A stretch of 64,000 bases of DNA from Symsagittifera roscoffensis (lineage: Eukaryota; Xenacoelomorpha; Acoela; Convolutidae), in contig NC_087070.1 of NCBI RefSeq assembly GCF_963678635.1, forward strand, positions 49,023,467 to 49,087,466, in the 5' to 3' direction. The notes beneath the pieces are model-generated. The model ran no database searches. It worked only from the letters and a program-made list of their open reading frames with translations, and had not been told where the DNA came from. Of the stretch, positions 21,801 to 30,833 are shown piece by piece. The position numbers were made by a program, and so were the translations under genes. Position 1 is the first letter of the stretch. Each line of letters starts with the position of its first letter.

Positions 21801-24800
21801 TTTGCTTTTCAAAATTATTCTCAGATATTTTCAGCACGGTTCAGGATAACGTAAATGATCATCTTTGATTACATGTCAATTGGGAGTCTCAGTGTTCCTA
21901 AACTAATTAATGTGGTTTTGTCAGCATTCAAACTTAAGGTCTAATTGGTAGTCTTTTACATTTGAAGTACATGCTATCCATTCGTATCGTCTGCAACAAT
22001 AAGATTTTCAGACTTTTTGGAAACTATAATCAAATTGTTAAATTTTATCAAGAACAGGAGTGGACCTAAAAGAGTACCTTGCGTATTGTGATTGGTAACT
22101 AATCAGAGGAAACATTGTTAATTTCAACCATTTGATTCCTATCAGACCGACCAGGGATTTAAAAAACATTGTAATCAAATTTCACTGTTTGCATAGAGTT
22201 TGCGCTTATGATGTAGAATTTTATGATCTAGTGTATCGAGAACTTTTTCAAATCAACAAAAATTACAACCCAATGTTTTTCAAACTTCACAAATCCTTCC
22301 CGTTGATTCTACTAGAGCTTCGATAATAGCAAATTTCTCCCGGCAACCAAATAGCTTAGGTTATAACAAGTTGAAATATTTAAAATAATTGTACATTCTT
22401 GAACTCATGGCTTTTTCAAAAATTTTACCGCAGCTGATTAGGAGAGCAATGGAGCGATAATTGTTAAGATTTAATTTGATCTCTACTCTATGAAGCGACA
22501 ATACTTGTAAGGCCAATGACTGCATGTCTAGTATGCCCAATAACTGAATGGCGAATATATCCGATGATTGAATATCGAATGATTGATTCTAAAACAACTG
22601 AATATTCAAAAATAATTGATAGTTATACTGTTGCTGCGGGCCAGAATGTGAATTGATTTTTTCGAAAGCATTTTTTCATAAAGATTTAAAGTTTCAAAAG
22701 AAGATCATAATGGAAATTCTGGTGGAGTTACTTTTTTCTTTACACAAGCAAACGTCTACTCCTTTTTTCTTGAAATATGTTAGTCAAAAATCAGTGTTTA
22801 GCATGTTTGAGGAAATGTTTTTGAGAAAATATTAATTGAAAAGACATTACAAGATTTTAAACCTTAACCATGAGAACGTTGCCTCCAGAATAACACCCAG
22901 AAAGTAAAAAGCATAGTTGTATTTAGGTGCTTATGAGTCTATTCAATACATTATAAACTTCTTCTCAAATCCAACAAAATACGAAGACTACATGAGCAAA
23001 GTGAAATTGTTGGTGGTCTCATCTAATGTGCAGAGGCACTACAAGATGCTGCACAAGAAGAATTTGAACTTGGTCGCTCCCAGAGTGGAGGGTGATTACA
23101 GTTCACCTGAGCCCATCGAAATTCTAGTTGGAGAGGTTTGTTCAATTTTCATGGCTTACAAATAAGCAAGTAATATTTCATAGTTTACTAATCAGCAAGT
23201 AACATAGTACCAAATCAGACGCACTTAGCACAGCTACCCAGCGGATAGACAAAAAGTATTAAGGCTCATAACATTTTATTCAAAACTAGTCGACTTGAGT
23301 TAAAATTCCAGAGGATATCTTAAGGATTGATACTGTTTTAAGTTGGCGAGTTTAGCAGTTCTCCTATATTTAGTGTTATATAGCAATGAAAATTGACGTT
23401 GTTTTGACGTTCAATAACGCTTACATCCGGAAATTTAATGTAGTAGCCTTATTGAAACCACATTTTATGAAAAAGAAGCTCCATGGTGTGGATGCTAGGA
23501 CTCTTAATCTCGAAGTCGGGGGTTCTATTCCAGTACATATCAGGATTTTAATTAGTTTTACCTTTTTCCTTTTTAAGTGTCGCGAATTAAAGTGATTTTT
23601 ACTTCCTAAGGTCTTGCTGTGTTTTTGCTGTTTTTAAGTCTACACAAGCAAAGCTTGTGTTATAGTATGAACTCTTTTTTTTCCAACCTAAGTCGCAAAT
23701 ATTGTTGCGACAAAATGTGTTCATTTTGAAAGTATTCAATTTGATCAATAACCAGCTATTAAAAACAGCCAATGCTAAGGATATTAACACAGACTATTAT
23801 GATACAAATAGCACTGTAGCTTCAAGGTATCAGGGATCTGTAGCGTAGAGTTAGGGAAGGAGACCCGCTACAAAATAAGAGTGTTCGAACCTGGGCAGGG
23901 CCAGGTTTTTTAATGGACGTTTTCGTATACTAGCTAAATTGCGTCCGCTCTAAAAATTGAAGCAGGTTACTTGGTAGATTTCTTTTTTTTCACATTGACT
24001 GGTACTGCTAATGCGTCATAATTGGCTTGCGTCACTTAGCAACTATGTAGACTCATAATTGGCGTGCGTCACTTAGAAAATTTTGTAGACCCAAAGTTTT
24101 ACTCATCCAATTTTTCCCAGTAGCGTTATAGTTCATATTTTTGCTTGTGTATGTGAAGTACAGCTTCGCCTCTGTGTGGAAATTTGGTCTAATTTTTGCG
24201 CGCGTTAATTGTTACTTAAAATTGGTCTTATCAATAGCAAAATTATAAATCGGTTTTCTCATTGCTCCTTTGATCTCTATACTACCAAATTAGTTTGAAT
24301 TGCCAAAAATCCTTTAACTAAATTTTCTTGACCCTGAGAAAAATCTTTTGAAATATACTTTTATATCAAGAATTAAGAATGGAAGATTATTCATTTGATA
24401 CCAAGTCAGATTGCCTTTGCTTGTTTTCACATGAATGAAACTCAAAAATTGATAAGACTGCTCGTATCAGGGCGAAGCCCTGAATGTCCCGACTGCCTTT
24501 TAAGGTCTATGGACCAGTAACAATTTGAAAAAAAATTTAAGAAAATGAAATGAAGAAAAAAAAAATATATATATATATATATATTGAAATTGAGATTTTT
24601 TGGGAAAATCACCCCTCCCCCCGCACGCCATATAAAATTCGAAGTGATAGGTTTCGCTCCTAGTAACAACTCAAATATGGCAAACAAGCATACTTCAACC
24701 AATTTGGAGCGATTTCTAAGCCGGTTTAAATCTCCGCTTACGCGTTTTTAGCGCAAAATATATCGCGCGTTAATTGTCCCAAGTTGGCTTAAACGAGTCT

Positions 24801-26013
24801 AGATAATTGCTAAGTGATGCAAGCCAGTTATGACGCATCAACAATACCAGTCAATTTTGAAAAAAAAAGAATTATCAATTAACATGCCTCAATTTGGACG
24901 CAATTTAGCTAATACACGAAAACGTACATTAAAAAACCCGACCCTGCCCATGTTCGAACACTCTTATTTTGTTGCGGGTCTCCTTCCCTAACTCTACGCT
25001 ACAGTGCAACTTAACCTCTGTGTAAAATTTGTTCATGCTTAATTTGGAATTTTCATGGTTTCTTTTGGTTTTTTTGTTCAATTCAAGTTCATTTGCTAAA
25101 AGGAAGCAAAAGTACGCTTTCTATTCAAAAAACAATGTATGAGAAATTGTTCTATGTGCGAGAGTTGCTTAGTTTTTTGAACGCTCTGCCAAAACCTGAA
25201 TCAGTTTTTTAGTTAGAGTGATGACTTGTCGTGTAGTGACTACTCTTTTATAGGTCTTGGTGATTTTTTTGTTTTTTTTTCTGAAAAAAAGTTCTTCGTT
25301 TTGTTCACGCTCAAATTAGCGGTTTCTTTTGATTTAGTTTTAAGTTCGAGTTCATTGCTAAAAAAATACGATGTGAATTCAAAAAACATTAATGGCGTGC
25401 AAACACGTGTATGGCGTGCAAACACGTGTATGGCGTGCAAACACGAGGTTAAGTTTCAAAAATGGGTTTTCTTTTTCAAAATTTCAAGCGGAATAAAAAA
25501 CTTACCTATTCATCCAGTTTTCTCAGTTTTGGGATTGCTTAATGAAATAGGCGCGTAACGAAAAAAAGGTTCTTGAATTTTAAAGAGCTTTAACATGATA
25601 TGCATTTTTCAAAAATGTTATACTTTCATTGTTTTTTTTTTTGGTTTCCCGAGTTTTTGTCCAATCATCTGTTGGTTCTGGTTTTTATTGTACTAATTCG
25701 TCTCCAGGTGCTTTCTGAAATTTCTAAGCCTGATAAAGGTCGTCTTTTTTAGGTTCTATCTCAGCTGGGAGTGATCGGCAGACATCTGTCCGGACTGTCT
25801 CAGATAGCAGCTTCGAAAGAACTGGAGTCAATTCAAGAGAAGAAACCAGAAGCCATAGTCTCACAGGACCTCCTGGGTTTCCTGCTCAATTCAAAAGAGA
25901 TAGCATCGCCTGAGGAGTACACTTCGTTTTACAAGAAAGCAAGAAGGGTTATTTTGGACGAGAATTCAGTCTGGCCTATAAGAGCAAGATTGCTGGACCA
26001 AATTGAACAATAA
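15702..26013 (+). CDS. TEX47: TEX47-like protein (testis-expressed protein 47), four exons
   Basis: Joining 15702-15809, 19592-19763, 22927-23135 and 25753-26013 gives 750 nt, 249 residues plus TAA; human TEX47 is, from memory, about 253. Phases agree at every junction (0, 1, 0) and all introns are GT-AG. The ATG at 15702 follows an in-frame TAA (15684). Conserved signs are MVLLARV, a GALTGLLLLYP strand, VVEGAYESI, KVKLLVVSSN and a C-terminal VILDENSVWPIRARL that matches the human VTLDSEVVWPAPSRF ending. The order beta strand, helix, TGLLL..VVEG and a second helix resembles the BLUF fold. The position of the glutamine used in BLUF photochemistry (FFQWLEG-type) reads CVAVVEG, so flavin photosensing is unlikely. 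There is no signal peptide or membrane segment. Human expression is testicular; molecular role unknown. The next gene downstream is SCAPER on the same strand, 4.6 kb away. Confidence 0.87.
16008..16275 (+). mobile_element. S1 tRNA-like SINE copy
   Basis: A-box-like TAGAGGTAACTCGGTTG near 16,107 and B-box-like GGCTCGAATCCCG near 16,142, then a T-rich body with TTGTTTGCTTGCTTATG. Not a functional tRNA: no closed acceptor stem. Confidence 0.55.
16545..17165 (+). repeat. Tandem array, unit about 80 bp, 7-8 diverged copies
   Basis: Units recur near 16,555, 16,637, 16,715, 16,800, 16,885, 16,970, 17,045 and 17,125. Each begins like TTTTCGCAAACCGATTTGCT, then CTATGAAATAACTTGAAAT, ATTTCAAAGTTTCATCGCTT and TAGCTTGCTTAGAAAAC. 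Divergence between units is high, so the array is old. A second array of the same unit lies at 60.7-61.5 kb. Confidence 0.75.
17168..17440 (+). mobile_element. S1 tRNA-like SINE copy
   Basis: TAGAGGTAACGTGGTTGC near 17,271 and GGCTCGAATGCCG near 17,310, flanked by the same head (GTCTTGTCGTTGGGATCTAG) and tail as the copy at 16 kb. Confidence 0.55.
17975..18385 (+). repeat. R1 repeat copy
   Basis: Near-complete: AATGAACGTAGTGAAGACT, ATATAGGTCTTG, ACGCTCAATTTTG, GTCACAAAAAACGTGAT, CTATTGATCCAGTTTT, ATAAATTGTTC and CTGTCTGTTGGT in order. Here the T-tract is followed by CGG instead of CAGG. Confidence 0.75.
18549..18979. mobile_element. Non-autonomous TIR element with TA flanks (Tc1/mariner type)
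   Basis: The left end CTACTATGATAGAGTGGTCC and the inverted right end CTTCTATGACAGAGTGGTCC match over more than 25 bp, and TA (18547-18548, 18980-18981) lies outside each. 431 bp, no transposase frame. TA duplication points to the Tc1/mariner/pogo group. Confidence 0.65.
19592..19763 (+). CDS. TEX47: TEX47-like exon 2
   Basis: Acceptor CTTCAG, then ACC GTG CAG TTC; a second in-frame AG nine bases on (ending 19600) would remove TVQ. Codes the TGLLLLYP strand and ends in VVE plus one base at GTGAAT (phase 1). Confidence 0.85.
20735..21495 (+). repeat. R1 repeat copy interrupted by a MITE
   Basis: R1 sequence 20,735-21,082 (TTGTTCACGCTCAATTTTG, CACGAAAAACGTGATCGACT, TATTGATCCAGTTTTTTC) resumes at 21,433 with AAGTCAGTTTT, GCGTTCATTACTCTTTTCC and TGTCAGTTGGCTATG. 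The insertion therefore postdates this R1 copy. Confidence 0.75.
21083..21425. mobile_element. 343-bp MITE with AACAGTGCCGAA subterminal repeats
   Basis: Imperfect inverted ends (GGGGCAGTACAACAGTG and GGGGGCGTTCAACAGTG) continue as CCGAAGTACAACAGTGCCGA on both sides, about 40 bp in all. AAAAAAC lies outside both ends (21076-21082, 21426-21432) as a probable 7-bp duplication. The dodecamer AACAGTGCCGAA or a near copy occurs four times from the left end and twice inverted at the right. No coding frame. Superfamily not decided; hAT-like or Mutator-like are possible. Confidence 0.75.
21888..22495 (-). pseudogene. LINE reverse-transcriptase fragment (CR1/Jockey-like), degenerate
   Basis: Read on the minus strand, short open pieces in several frames follow the non-LTR reverse-transcriptase order: LNNYRSIALL, CGKIFEKAMSSRMYNYF, a TQGTLLGPLLFLI block and a VADDTN active-site motif (normally FADDT or YADDT), then LNADKTTLISLG. 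Stops and frame changes separate the pieces, and no endonuclease or 3' tail is seen. This is a 5'- and 3'-truncated, dead copy, antisense in intron 2 of the TEX47-like gene. Confidence 0.75.
22927..23135 (+). CDS. TEX47: TEX47-like exon 3
   Basis: Acceptor ATTTAG, phase 1 in, phase 0 out (GGAGAG then GTTTGT). Codes GAYESIQYIINFF through KVKLLVVSSNVQRHY to EILVGE. Confidence 0.87.
23455..23800 (+). mobile_element. S2-type tRNA-like SINE
   Basis: A block resembling tRNA (GGACTCTTAATCTCGAAGTC, GGGGTTCTATTCC) near 23,498-23,535, followed by a tail with GCAAAGCTTGTGTTATAGTAT and CCAACCTAAGTCGCAAATAT shared with copies at 35.7 and 40.3 kb. Confidence 0.45.
23839..24190 (+). mobile_element. S3 tRNA-like SINE, left copy of an inverted pair
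   Basis: Begins GTAGCGTAGAGTTAGGGAAG with a B-box-like GTTCGAACCTGG, then CGTATACTAGCTAAATTGCG. Two internal copies of ATAATTGGCKTGCGTCACTT follow, ending at the GCTTCGCCTCTGTGT core near 24,165. Confidence 0.6.
24564..24585. repeat. TA microsatellite
   Basis: About ten TA units after an A-run. Confidence 0.9.
24780..25006 (-). mobile_element. S3 tRNA-like SINE, right copy of an inverted pair
   Basis: The inverse complement of the left copy over about 225 bp (GTAGCGTAGAGTTAGGGAAG, GTTCGAACATGGGC, TTAGCTAAATTGCGTCC). With the copy at 23,839 it can fold into a long stem with a loop of about 0.7 kb. Confidence 0.6.
25225..25710 (+). repeat. Diverged R1 repeat copy
   Basis: GTGTAGTGACTACTCTTTTA, TAGGTCTTGGTGATTTTTTT, TTGTTCACGCTCAAATTAGC, TATTCATCCAGTTTTCTC, AAAGAGCTTTAA and CATCTGTTGGTTC in order. 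A shorter related piece lies just before it at 25,030-25,140. Confidence 0.6.
25392..25445 (+). repeat. 19-bp tandem repeat, 2.8 copies
   Basis: TGGCGTGCAAACACGTGTA repeated almost perfectly; each full copy carries the palindrome CACGTG. It sits within the diverged R1 copy. Confidence 0.9.
25753..26013 (+). CDS. TEX47: TEX47-like exon 4 (stop codon)
   Basis: Acceptor CTTTTTTAG after a T-tract; 86 codons plus TAA at 26011-26013. Codes VLSQLGVIGRHLSGL, then the conserved C-terminal ENSVWPIRARL. Confidence 0.88.
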   Translation, partial: VLSQLGVIGRHLSGLSQIAASKELESIQEKKPEAIVSQDLLGFLLNSKEIASPEEYTSFYKKARRVILDENSVWPIRARLLDQIEQ

Positions 26014-26371
26014 GATAAGATAATATGTCACGTGAAAGAGTGTCCGTCAAATTATCACGACAAGTCAACTAATTCAACTCTAATTTTTTCTTAGGCTTTT
26101 CAAAAAGCTACGAAAGAAAAAGTGTAAATATATATGTAAATCGTTAATTGTACAAAGTAAATTTTATGTTGAAAATTAGAAATGAAGTCTTCAAGATTTA
26201 TTGTTTCATTGTTCGCTAAAATAGATGATTTAAGTAAACGTATTTTTTTTTATTTTCTGGGAACTAGATTTTTTCTAGATTAGTTACCAAATATAGGTTG
26301 TGATATCTCAAAGCTGCTAACCATTTGAAGAACTAACAAAAATATCCAAAAGAACCTTAGGTCAATGCAAA

Positions 26372-26377
26372 AATAAA
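26372..26377 (+). terminator. Candidate polyadenylation signal of TEX47-like gene
   Basis: AATAAA about 360 nt after the stop codon, the first canonical hexamer I see downstream. Position is plausible only. Confidence 0.4.
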
Positions 26378-26424
26378 ATAAAAAAATTTCAATGCATCTG
26401 TTTTTTTCCATATATTTTCACTTG

Positions 26425-26720
26425 CCAGACAGCAAATGTCTTGAAATCGAAAACTAGACTTTTTTCCCCGTAAACAACTTGTCTTACAAATCTTACTTGA
26501 TTTTCTTACTAGCTTTTTTGTAGAACCTTGGCAACTTCCAGGCTCGTTCTCACTTGGCCTAGAGGTAATGCGGTTGCCTGTGTACCCTAAGGTATTAGGT
26601 TTGAGTCCCGGCTAGACCTTGTATTTTCCAGTATGTATGAAACAGACATTTTTTCGGTGAAATTTGTTTTATCGGACTATCAGTTGTCTTGACCTGAATG
26701 ATTTCGGTTTCTGTTTGATC
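26425..26720 (+). mobile_element. S1 tRNA-like SINE copy
   Basis: CTAGAGGTAATGCGGTTGCC near 26,560 and GGTTTGAGTCCCGGC near 26,597; a head with TCTTGAAATCGAAAACTAGA and a tail with TTATCGGACTATCAG. Confidence 0.6.
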
Positions 26721-27049
26721 GGCTTAGTTACGTTATTTTGTGTATCAAGTGCAAAAAAAATGATATATTTTTTGAAAAATTCATGAAGTTTGTGTTGCAA
26801 GATTTTAAAACTTAATTGCTCTATTTTTTTTGACAACAATTTTTTTGGTGTTTTTTTTTGTTTTCGTCCCAATGGGTGTCTACCCATTTTTTATCGGCTT
26901 AGTGGCCGCTCGGTATATAGCGGCTTGTATATAAAGGCTTGTTGAATTTTGGTGGTTGTGTTTTTCGGCTGTTTTTTTTTTGAAATACTTTCATTTTCTC
27001 CCATTTTTTTTATTTTGTTATTTCCGTCTTTTTTCCGTCTTATTGTAAT

Positions 27050-27340
27050 GCTGAGCTTGCTCCGCTTCGCCTCTGTGTTATCAGTTGTTTGATGAGCAAC
27101 GAAATTGGAATCGCGTACTGGGCTTTTCTCCTTAAAAGTTTTGTTCACAGAATGCTCAAAATCAGGAATTGTAAATTGCCGCTTGGTTAGTCTCGAGGTA
27201 AAGCATTTAGTTTGTACGACGAAGAAATGGTTTTCGAATCTCAGCAGGAATTCCATTTATGTATCTTTATATGCATCTTATGTACCTCAATTTATGTCGG
27301 ATTTTCTTTCCGGTGAAATATTTTTCTAAATCCGCTTTTA
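27050..27340 (+). mobile_element. S1 tRNA-like SINE copy with 5' core
   Basis: Shows the order most fully: core GCTCCGCTTCGCCTCTGTG, GGAATCGCGTACTGGGC, tRNA-like CGAGGTAAAGCATTTAG with GGTTTTCGAATCTC, then TCGGATTTTC. Confidence 0.5.
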
Positions 27341-27684
27341 ACTCAATTTGATAATTTAATCCCGCATGAATTCTTTTGTAGACTTTTTGACTATTGTATG
27401 CAAACCGATCCAATGTACTTCTAGTTGTTTGTCAATAGTTCTTCGACTTATTTTCTGGCAGATCAGTTACCGGGTCGTTTTTTTTCTAATGGATCAGTTT
27501 TTACTTCTAAAACTTGGTCAGGTGTTAATGAAATAAGTTCTGAGTGGTTTCTCGTTTTTTTTCTTGAATGAAAAACAATTTATTGGCGTCGATCTGAACT
27601 GAAGGTAACTTAGTAATCAATCTCCTTTGCTCATTTTTTCTGACTGTCAATTAATAATGGGCCTCTCTGAACTCAGCTCAAGTT

Positions 27685-27999
27685 CAGGGGAAGATCTAGG
27701 ATTTTCTCGAGGGGGGATGGGCAGATTTTTAGGCAAATGTTTGAAAAAAAAACGTCAAAAATGTTTTTAGGTTTTTTTTGGAAGATTCTGAACAAAAAAT
27801 TAAGTTTTTTATCGGCGCGTCTTAGCCTTCATAATTAGCGTATATTTGCGTCGAAAGCACTAAGAAGAATTTTAGGATTTGTCGGCCTAAAATGAATAGT
27901 CATAAATTAATACCAAAGGGGGGACCTTTTTGTTAGTGAGGGGGTTGAATCCCTGAAAAGCAGGCGTCCGCCCCCCCCCCCCCCCTGAATCCGCCCCTG
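27685..27999. mobile_element. hAT-type MITE
   Basis: Ends CAGGGGAAGATCTAGG and (inverted) CAGGGGCGGATTCAGGGG, flanked by CTCAAGTT (27677-27684) and CTGAAGTT (28000-28007), an 8-bp duplication with one difference. 315 bp with G- and C-runs inside each end; no transposase. CAGGGGCGGAT-type ends are common in animal hAT MITEs. Confidence 0.8.
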
Positions 28000-28544
28000 C
28001 TGAAGTTTAAATCCCTCGTTAAATAGTGCAAGTGCTGTTGATAATACGCAAGAACCACGGCAATTTTTTTCTTAAAAAAGTTCCATATAAATCATGTGGC
28101 TTGTGTAGACTTGCTGTAAAGTTTTCTGAAAGTATAGCCAAAGCTCGAAAGGAAAATTGAGTTTGTCCACTACTGATTTCTACCGAATTTTTATTTGCCA
28201 GATTTTTTTTTGAAATTTCGTCAAGCGAGGCCGAAAGTTTTTGAAAACATGAAAAGTTTTTACAATGAAAATATGCAGTAAAAATATTTCAAGGAAATTT
28301 GATTTTCAGATTTTTTTACTTTGAAATCTTGAATTTTTCGGGAACTTTACCTCATACTAAGGTTGGCCAAATATCTGGTGTTCTTTAGATGAATCGGTGG
28401 TACTTTTGAACTCAAATTACGTGGCACTTTTAAACTCAAATTAGGATGTGATCATTAACATAGAAATCCGTTGTGTTTTCGTTCCACACTAAGTCTGGTA
28501 TCGCCAGTATAAATCAAATGTGGTGGGTGATATATCCGATGATT

Positions 28545-28905
28545 TCTTTTAGAGGATTTTTTTTTCAGGAAAAGTTAAATTTTTCGCAATTGGATTTTTG
28601 ATTCTTTTTAAAGTTCAGTTCCTTTTCTTTGTTAAAAGGAAGACAAACTCCACTATCGAACAGAAAAATTTTAAATGTCACGAAAAACGTGATAGCATGC
28701 TAGTTTCGGATGTGGATTCTCCAACAGCATAAAAAAGTTATCGTTTGATCAAGTGTTATCTAATTGGATTGATTTTATCAAAAGTGTCAATAATAAATTG
28801 TTCTAGCAATTCAGAAAGCTCGAAGGCTATCTAGCTTTTTTTCTCTGAAATTCGAAAATTGAAGGCTGAGATCTTTTTGAAAAAAAGACGAGTCCGTTTT
28901 TTCGA
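28545..28905 (+). repeat. R1 repeat copy (first of a head-to-tail group)
   Basis: TTTTTTTTCAGGAAAAG, TTTTTCGCAATTGG, ACTCCACTATCGAACAG, CACGAAAAACGTGATAGC, CGTTTGATCAAGTG and ATAAATTGTTCTAGCAATTC in order. Confidence 0.75.
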
Positions 28906-29345
28906 GTCGATAAACATAGTGCAGACTCTTATATAGGTCACGATGATTTTTTTTTCAGGCATTCATACAAATTTTCAAGCTCAAGTTCATTCTTTCGCGG
29001 TTTGACTATTGATTTCTTTTAAGTGCAGTTCATTTCCTTTGTTAAAAGGAAGTTAAACTCCACTATCGAACAGCGAAAGTGTAAAGTTCACGAAAAATGT
29101 GATCAACATCTAATTTCGAAAGCAGAATCTAATTTTCAGATTTCCCAGCGAAATAAAAATTTATCTATTGATCCAGTTTTCTAGAATTGGTTCAATTTCA
29201 TCCAAAACGTGCCAATCATAAATTGTTCCAGAAATTCGAAGCGCTGTGAGGGCATCGTTTTGTTTCTTTGAGTTTCGAAATTTGAGAGAAATTTGCGTTC
29301 ATTGACTCTTTTCCAATTGTTTGGTGGCTATATTTCTGTTCACTT
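28905..29345 (+). repeat. R1 repeat copy (second of the group)
   Basis: Starts GATAAACATAGTGCAGACTC, then TTATATAGGTCACGATGA and TTTTTTTCAGGCA, and runs through CTATTGATCCAGTTTTCTAG to CCAATTGTTTGGTGGCTAT. A 3' piece only (CTTGCGTT, TCTTTTTCAACTGTCTG) repeats at 29,345-29,480. Confidence 0.75.
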
Positions 29346-30275
29346 GCGTTAATCGATTCTTTTTCAACTGTCTGTTAGCTATGTATTTTTGAATTTGAAA
29401 AATTGAAGTTTTTTCGAAAACCAGGTCAGTTTTTTTTCTGTTTACTTGCGTTCATTGACTCTTTTCCAACTGTCTATTGGCTATGTGTTTAAATATGGAG
29501 CTGAAATGAGGCTAAAGGAATCCTCCCGACTAATTGCTTGTTATTTGGCGAGTTGAAATAATCATTGCTATTTTATAACACTTTTTTCTAAACTTGTTTA
29601 GAATATTAAGGAATGAAATCAATTAATTGTGACGACTTCCGAAGAAAGTGAACGAACATTTTTGGCGTGGCTTTTCTTCAGACATATTTTGATTTTTAAC
29701 TAGAAGTCATTGATGGAATTGTTATTTAGTCGGAAAGATGTCGGTGTCTTGAGCTCAAATTGAGAAAGATATTTTAATCTGCAATTGTTTTTTTTTGCAA
29801 AGTTATGTGGTTTAAATTTAAGACTATAGTTCCAACGAGGATTATCAAAGCGCGATCTTTTTCACCTTATTAAAGCGTAAGCGACAAAATAAAGAATTCC
29901 AGATGGAACTGAGGAAGGCAATTTCCTCTCATTAATGCGTTAACGCACCCAAAATGTATCTCGGGTCTTTAAAAGTTGCAAACTTGGGATAATTGACACC
30001 CGATACACTGATTCTGATTAATACCTGAGTGGCGAATCAATCCAGCTCAGAAATCATTCAAATCTAAATTAATGTGAGCTATATGATCTAATGAATACTG
30101 CTAAAAGGGAATTTTGTTCGAGGTTTCTTTTTTTAGTGTGTGGGGGAAGATTCTCGAAAAATTTAAACAAAAAATTACCTCATAGATAATTTTGGCATCC
30201 CGACTTGTGTTTTTTTTGGGATCTAAATTGGTATGATAAAAGTTCGGTAAAAGTTTTCTATTTTTTCCTATTTTT

Positions 30276-30318
30276 GTGTGTGTGCGTGTGTGTGTGTGTG
30301 TGGGGGGGGGGGGGGGGT
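30276..30318. repeat. TG dinucleotide tract followed by a G-run
   Basis: (TG)n with one C interruption, then 16 or so G; a likely site of length variation and sequencing error. Confidence 0.95.
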
Positions 30319-30619
30319 GGGTCAGTGAAAGCATTTTTGAGCTCAAGGGGTACTCCCAACTATAGTTAGCTTTTTAATACAAATAAAATGCTGGAGATTG
30401 CTCTTCTTGAATTGTTTGCCTCAAAATGAATTTCATTCAAGGCAAACTCATTGAAATTCTTTTAGAATTCAGAGTTTTCGTCTCTGTGACTTTCATCTCG
30501 TTTTCCATCGGCTAGCTTGCAATACTATGTTTGTGATGTGTCACAAGTGTTGCGAAACTTCTGTTCACCTCTATGTTAATCAAAAGCCATCAACTACCGT
30601 TTATGTTGCAGATGGTATA

Positions 30620-30833
30620 ATGTCAAACAGGGAGAAAGTGAAGACAGGAGGAAACAGGAGCGAGAACAACAACAACAACCATAGCAGTCACAATAACACA
30701 CAGCAGCAGAAACAGATTCAGACTCTGCTTCGAAAGGAGGGCAGATCAGCTCGCAACCTCATTTCTTGGAATGTACCCTTTGAACATCAAGAACAGTTGA
30801 ACGTCGCCACGTCAAACGCACAAGGAACGAGAG
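30620..30833 (+). CDS. SCAPER: SCAPER exon with start codon (exon 1 of coding part)
   Basis: Preceded by a possible acceptor TGTTGCAG ending at 30611. Codes an Asn/Gln-rich start, then LLRKEGRSARNLISWNVPFE; ends in phase 1 before GTGGGA. Confidence 0.8.

Larger units (their letters stand above)
19764..22926 (+). other. TEX47 intron 2 (3.2 kb)
   Basis: Contains an R1 copy split by a MITE (20.7-21.5 kb) and an antisense LINE fragment (21.9-22.5 kb). The remainder, 19,770-20,730 and 22,500-22,920, is AT-rich with nothing recognised. Confidence 0.65.
23136..25752 (+). other. TEX47 intron 3 (2.6 kb)
   Basis: Contains an S2-like tRNA-derived segment (23.46-23.8 kb), an inverted pair of S3 SINEs (23.84-25.0 kb), a TA microsatellite, an R1-like block and a triple 19-bp repeat. 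No exon beyond the flanking ones is seen. Confidence 0.65.
26014..30611 (+). other. Intergenic region between TEX47-like gene and SCAPER
   Basis: 3' UTR and flank of the TEX47-like gene, two S1-type SINEs (26.4 and 27.05 kb), a hAT-type MITE (27.7 kb), tandem R1 copies (28.5-29.5 kb) and a TG/G tract (30.28 kb). 28,010-28,540 and 29,490-30,270 show nothing recognisable. No promoter could be pointed to for SCAPER. Confidence 0.6.

Noticed and set aside
22132-22326. Plus-strand 64-codon frame
   Set aside because: Reverse side of the decayed LINE reverse transcriptase; minus-strand motifs explain the segment.
26555-26620. Possible functional tRNA gene
   Set aside because: Same reason: pol III boxes without a closed cloverleaf, repeated in several S1 copies.
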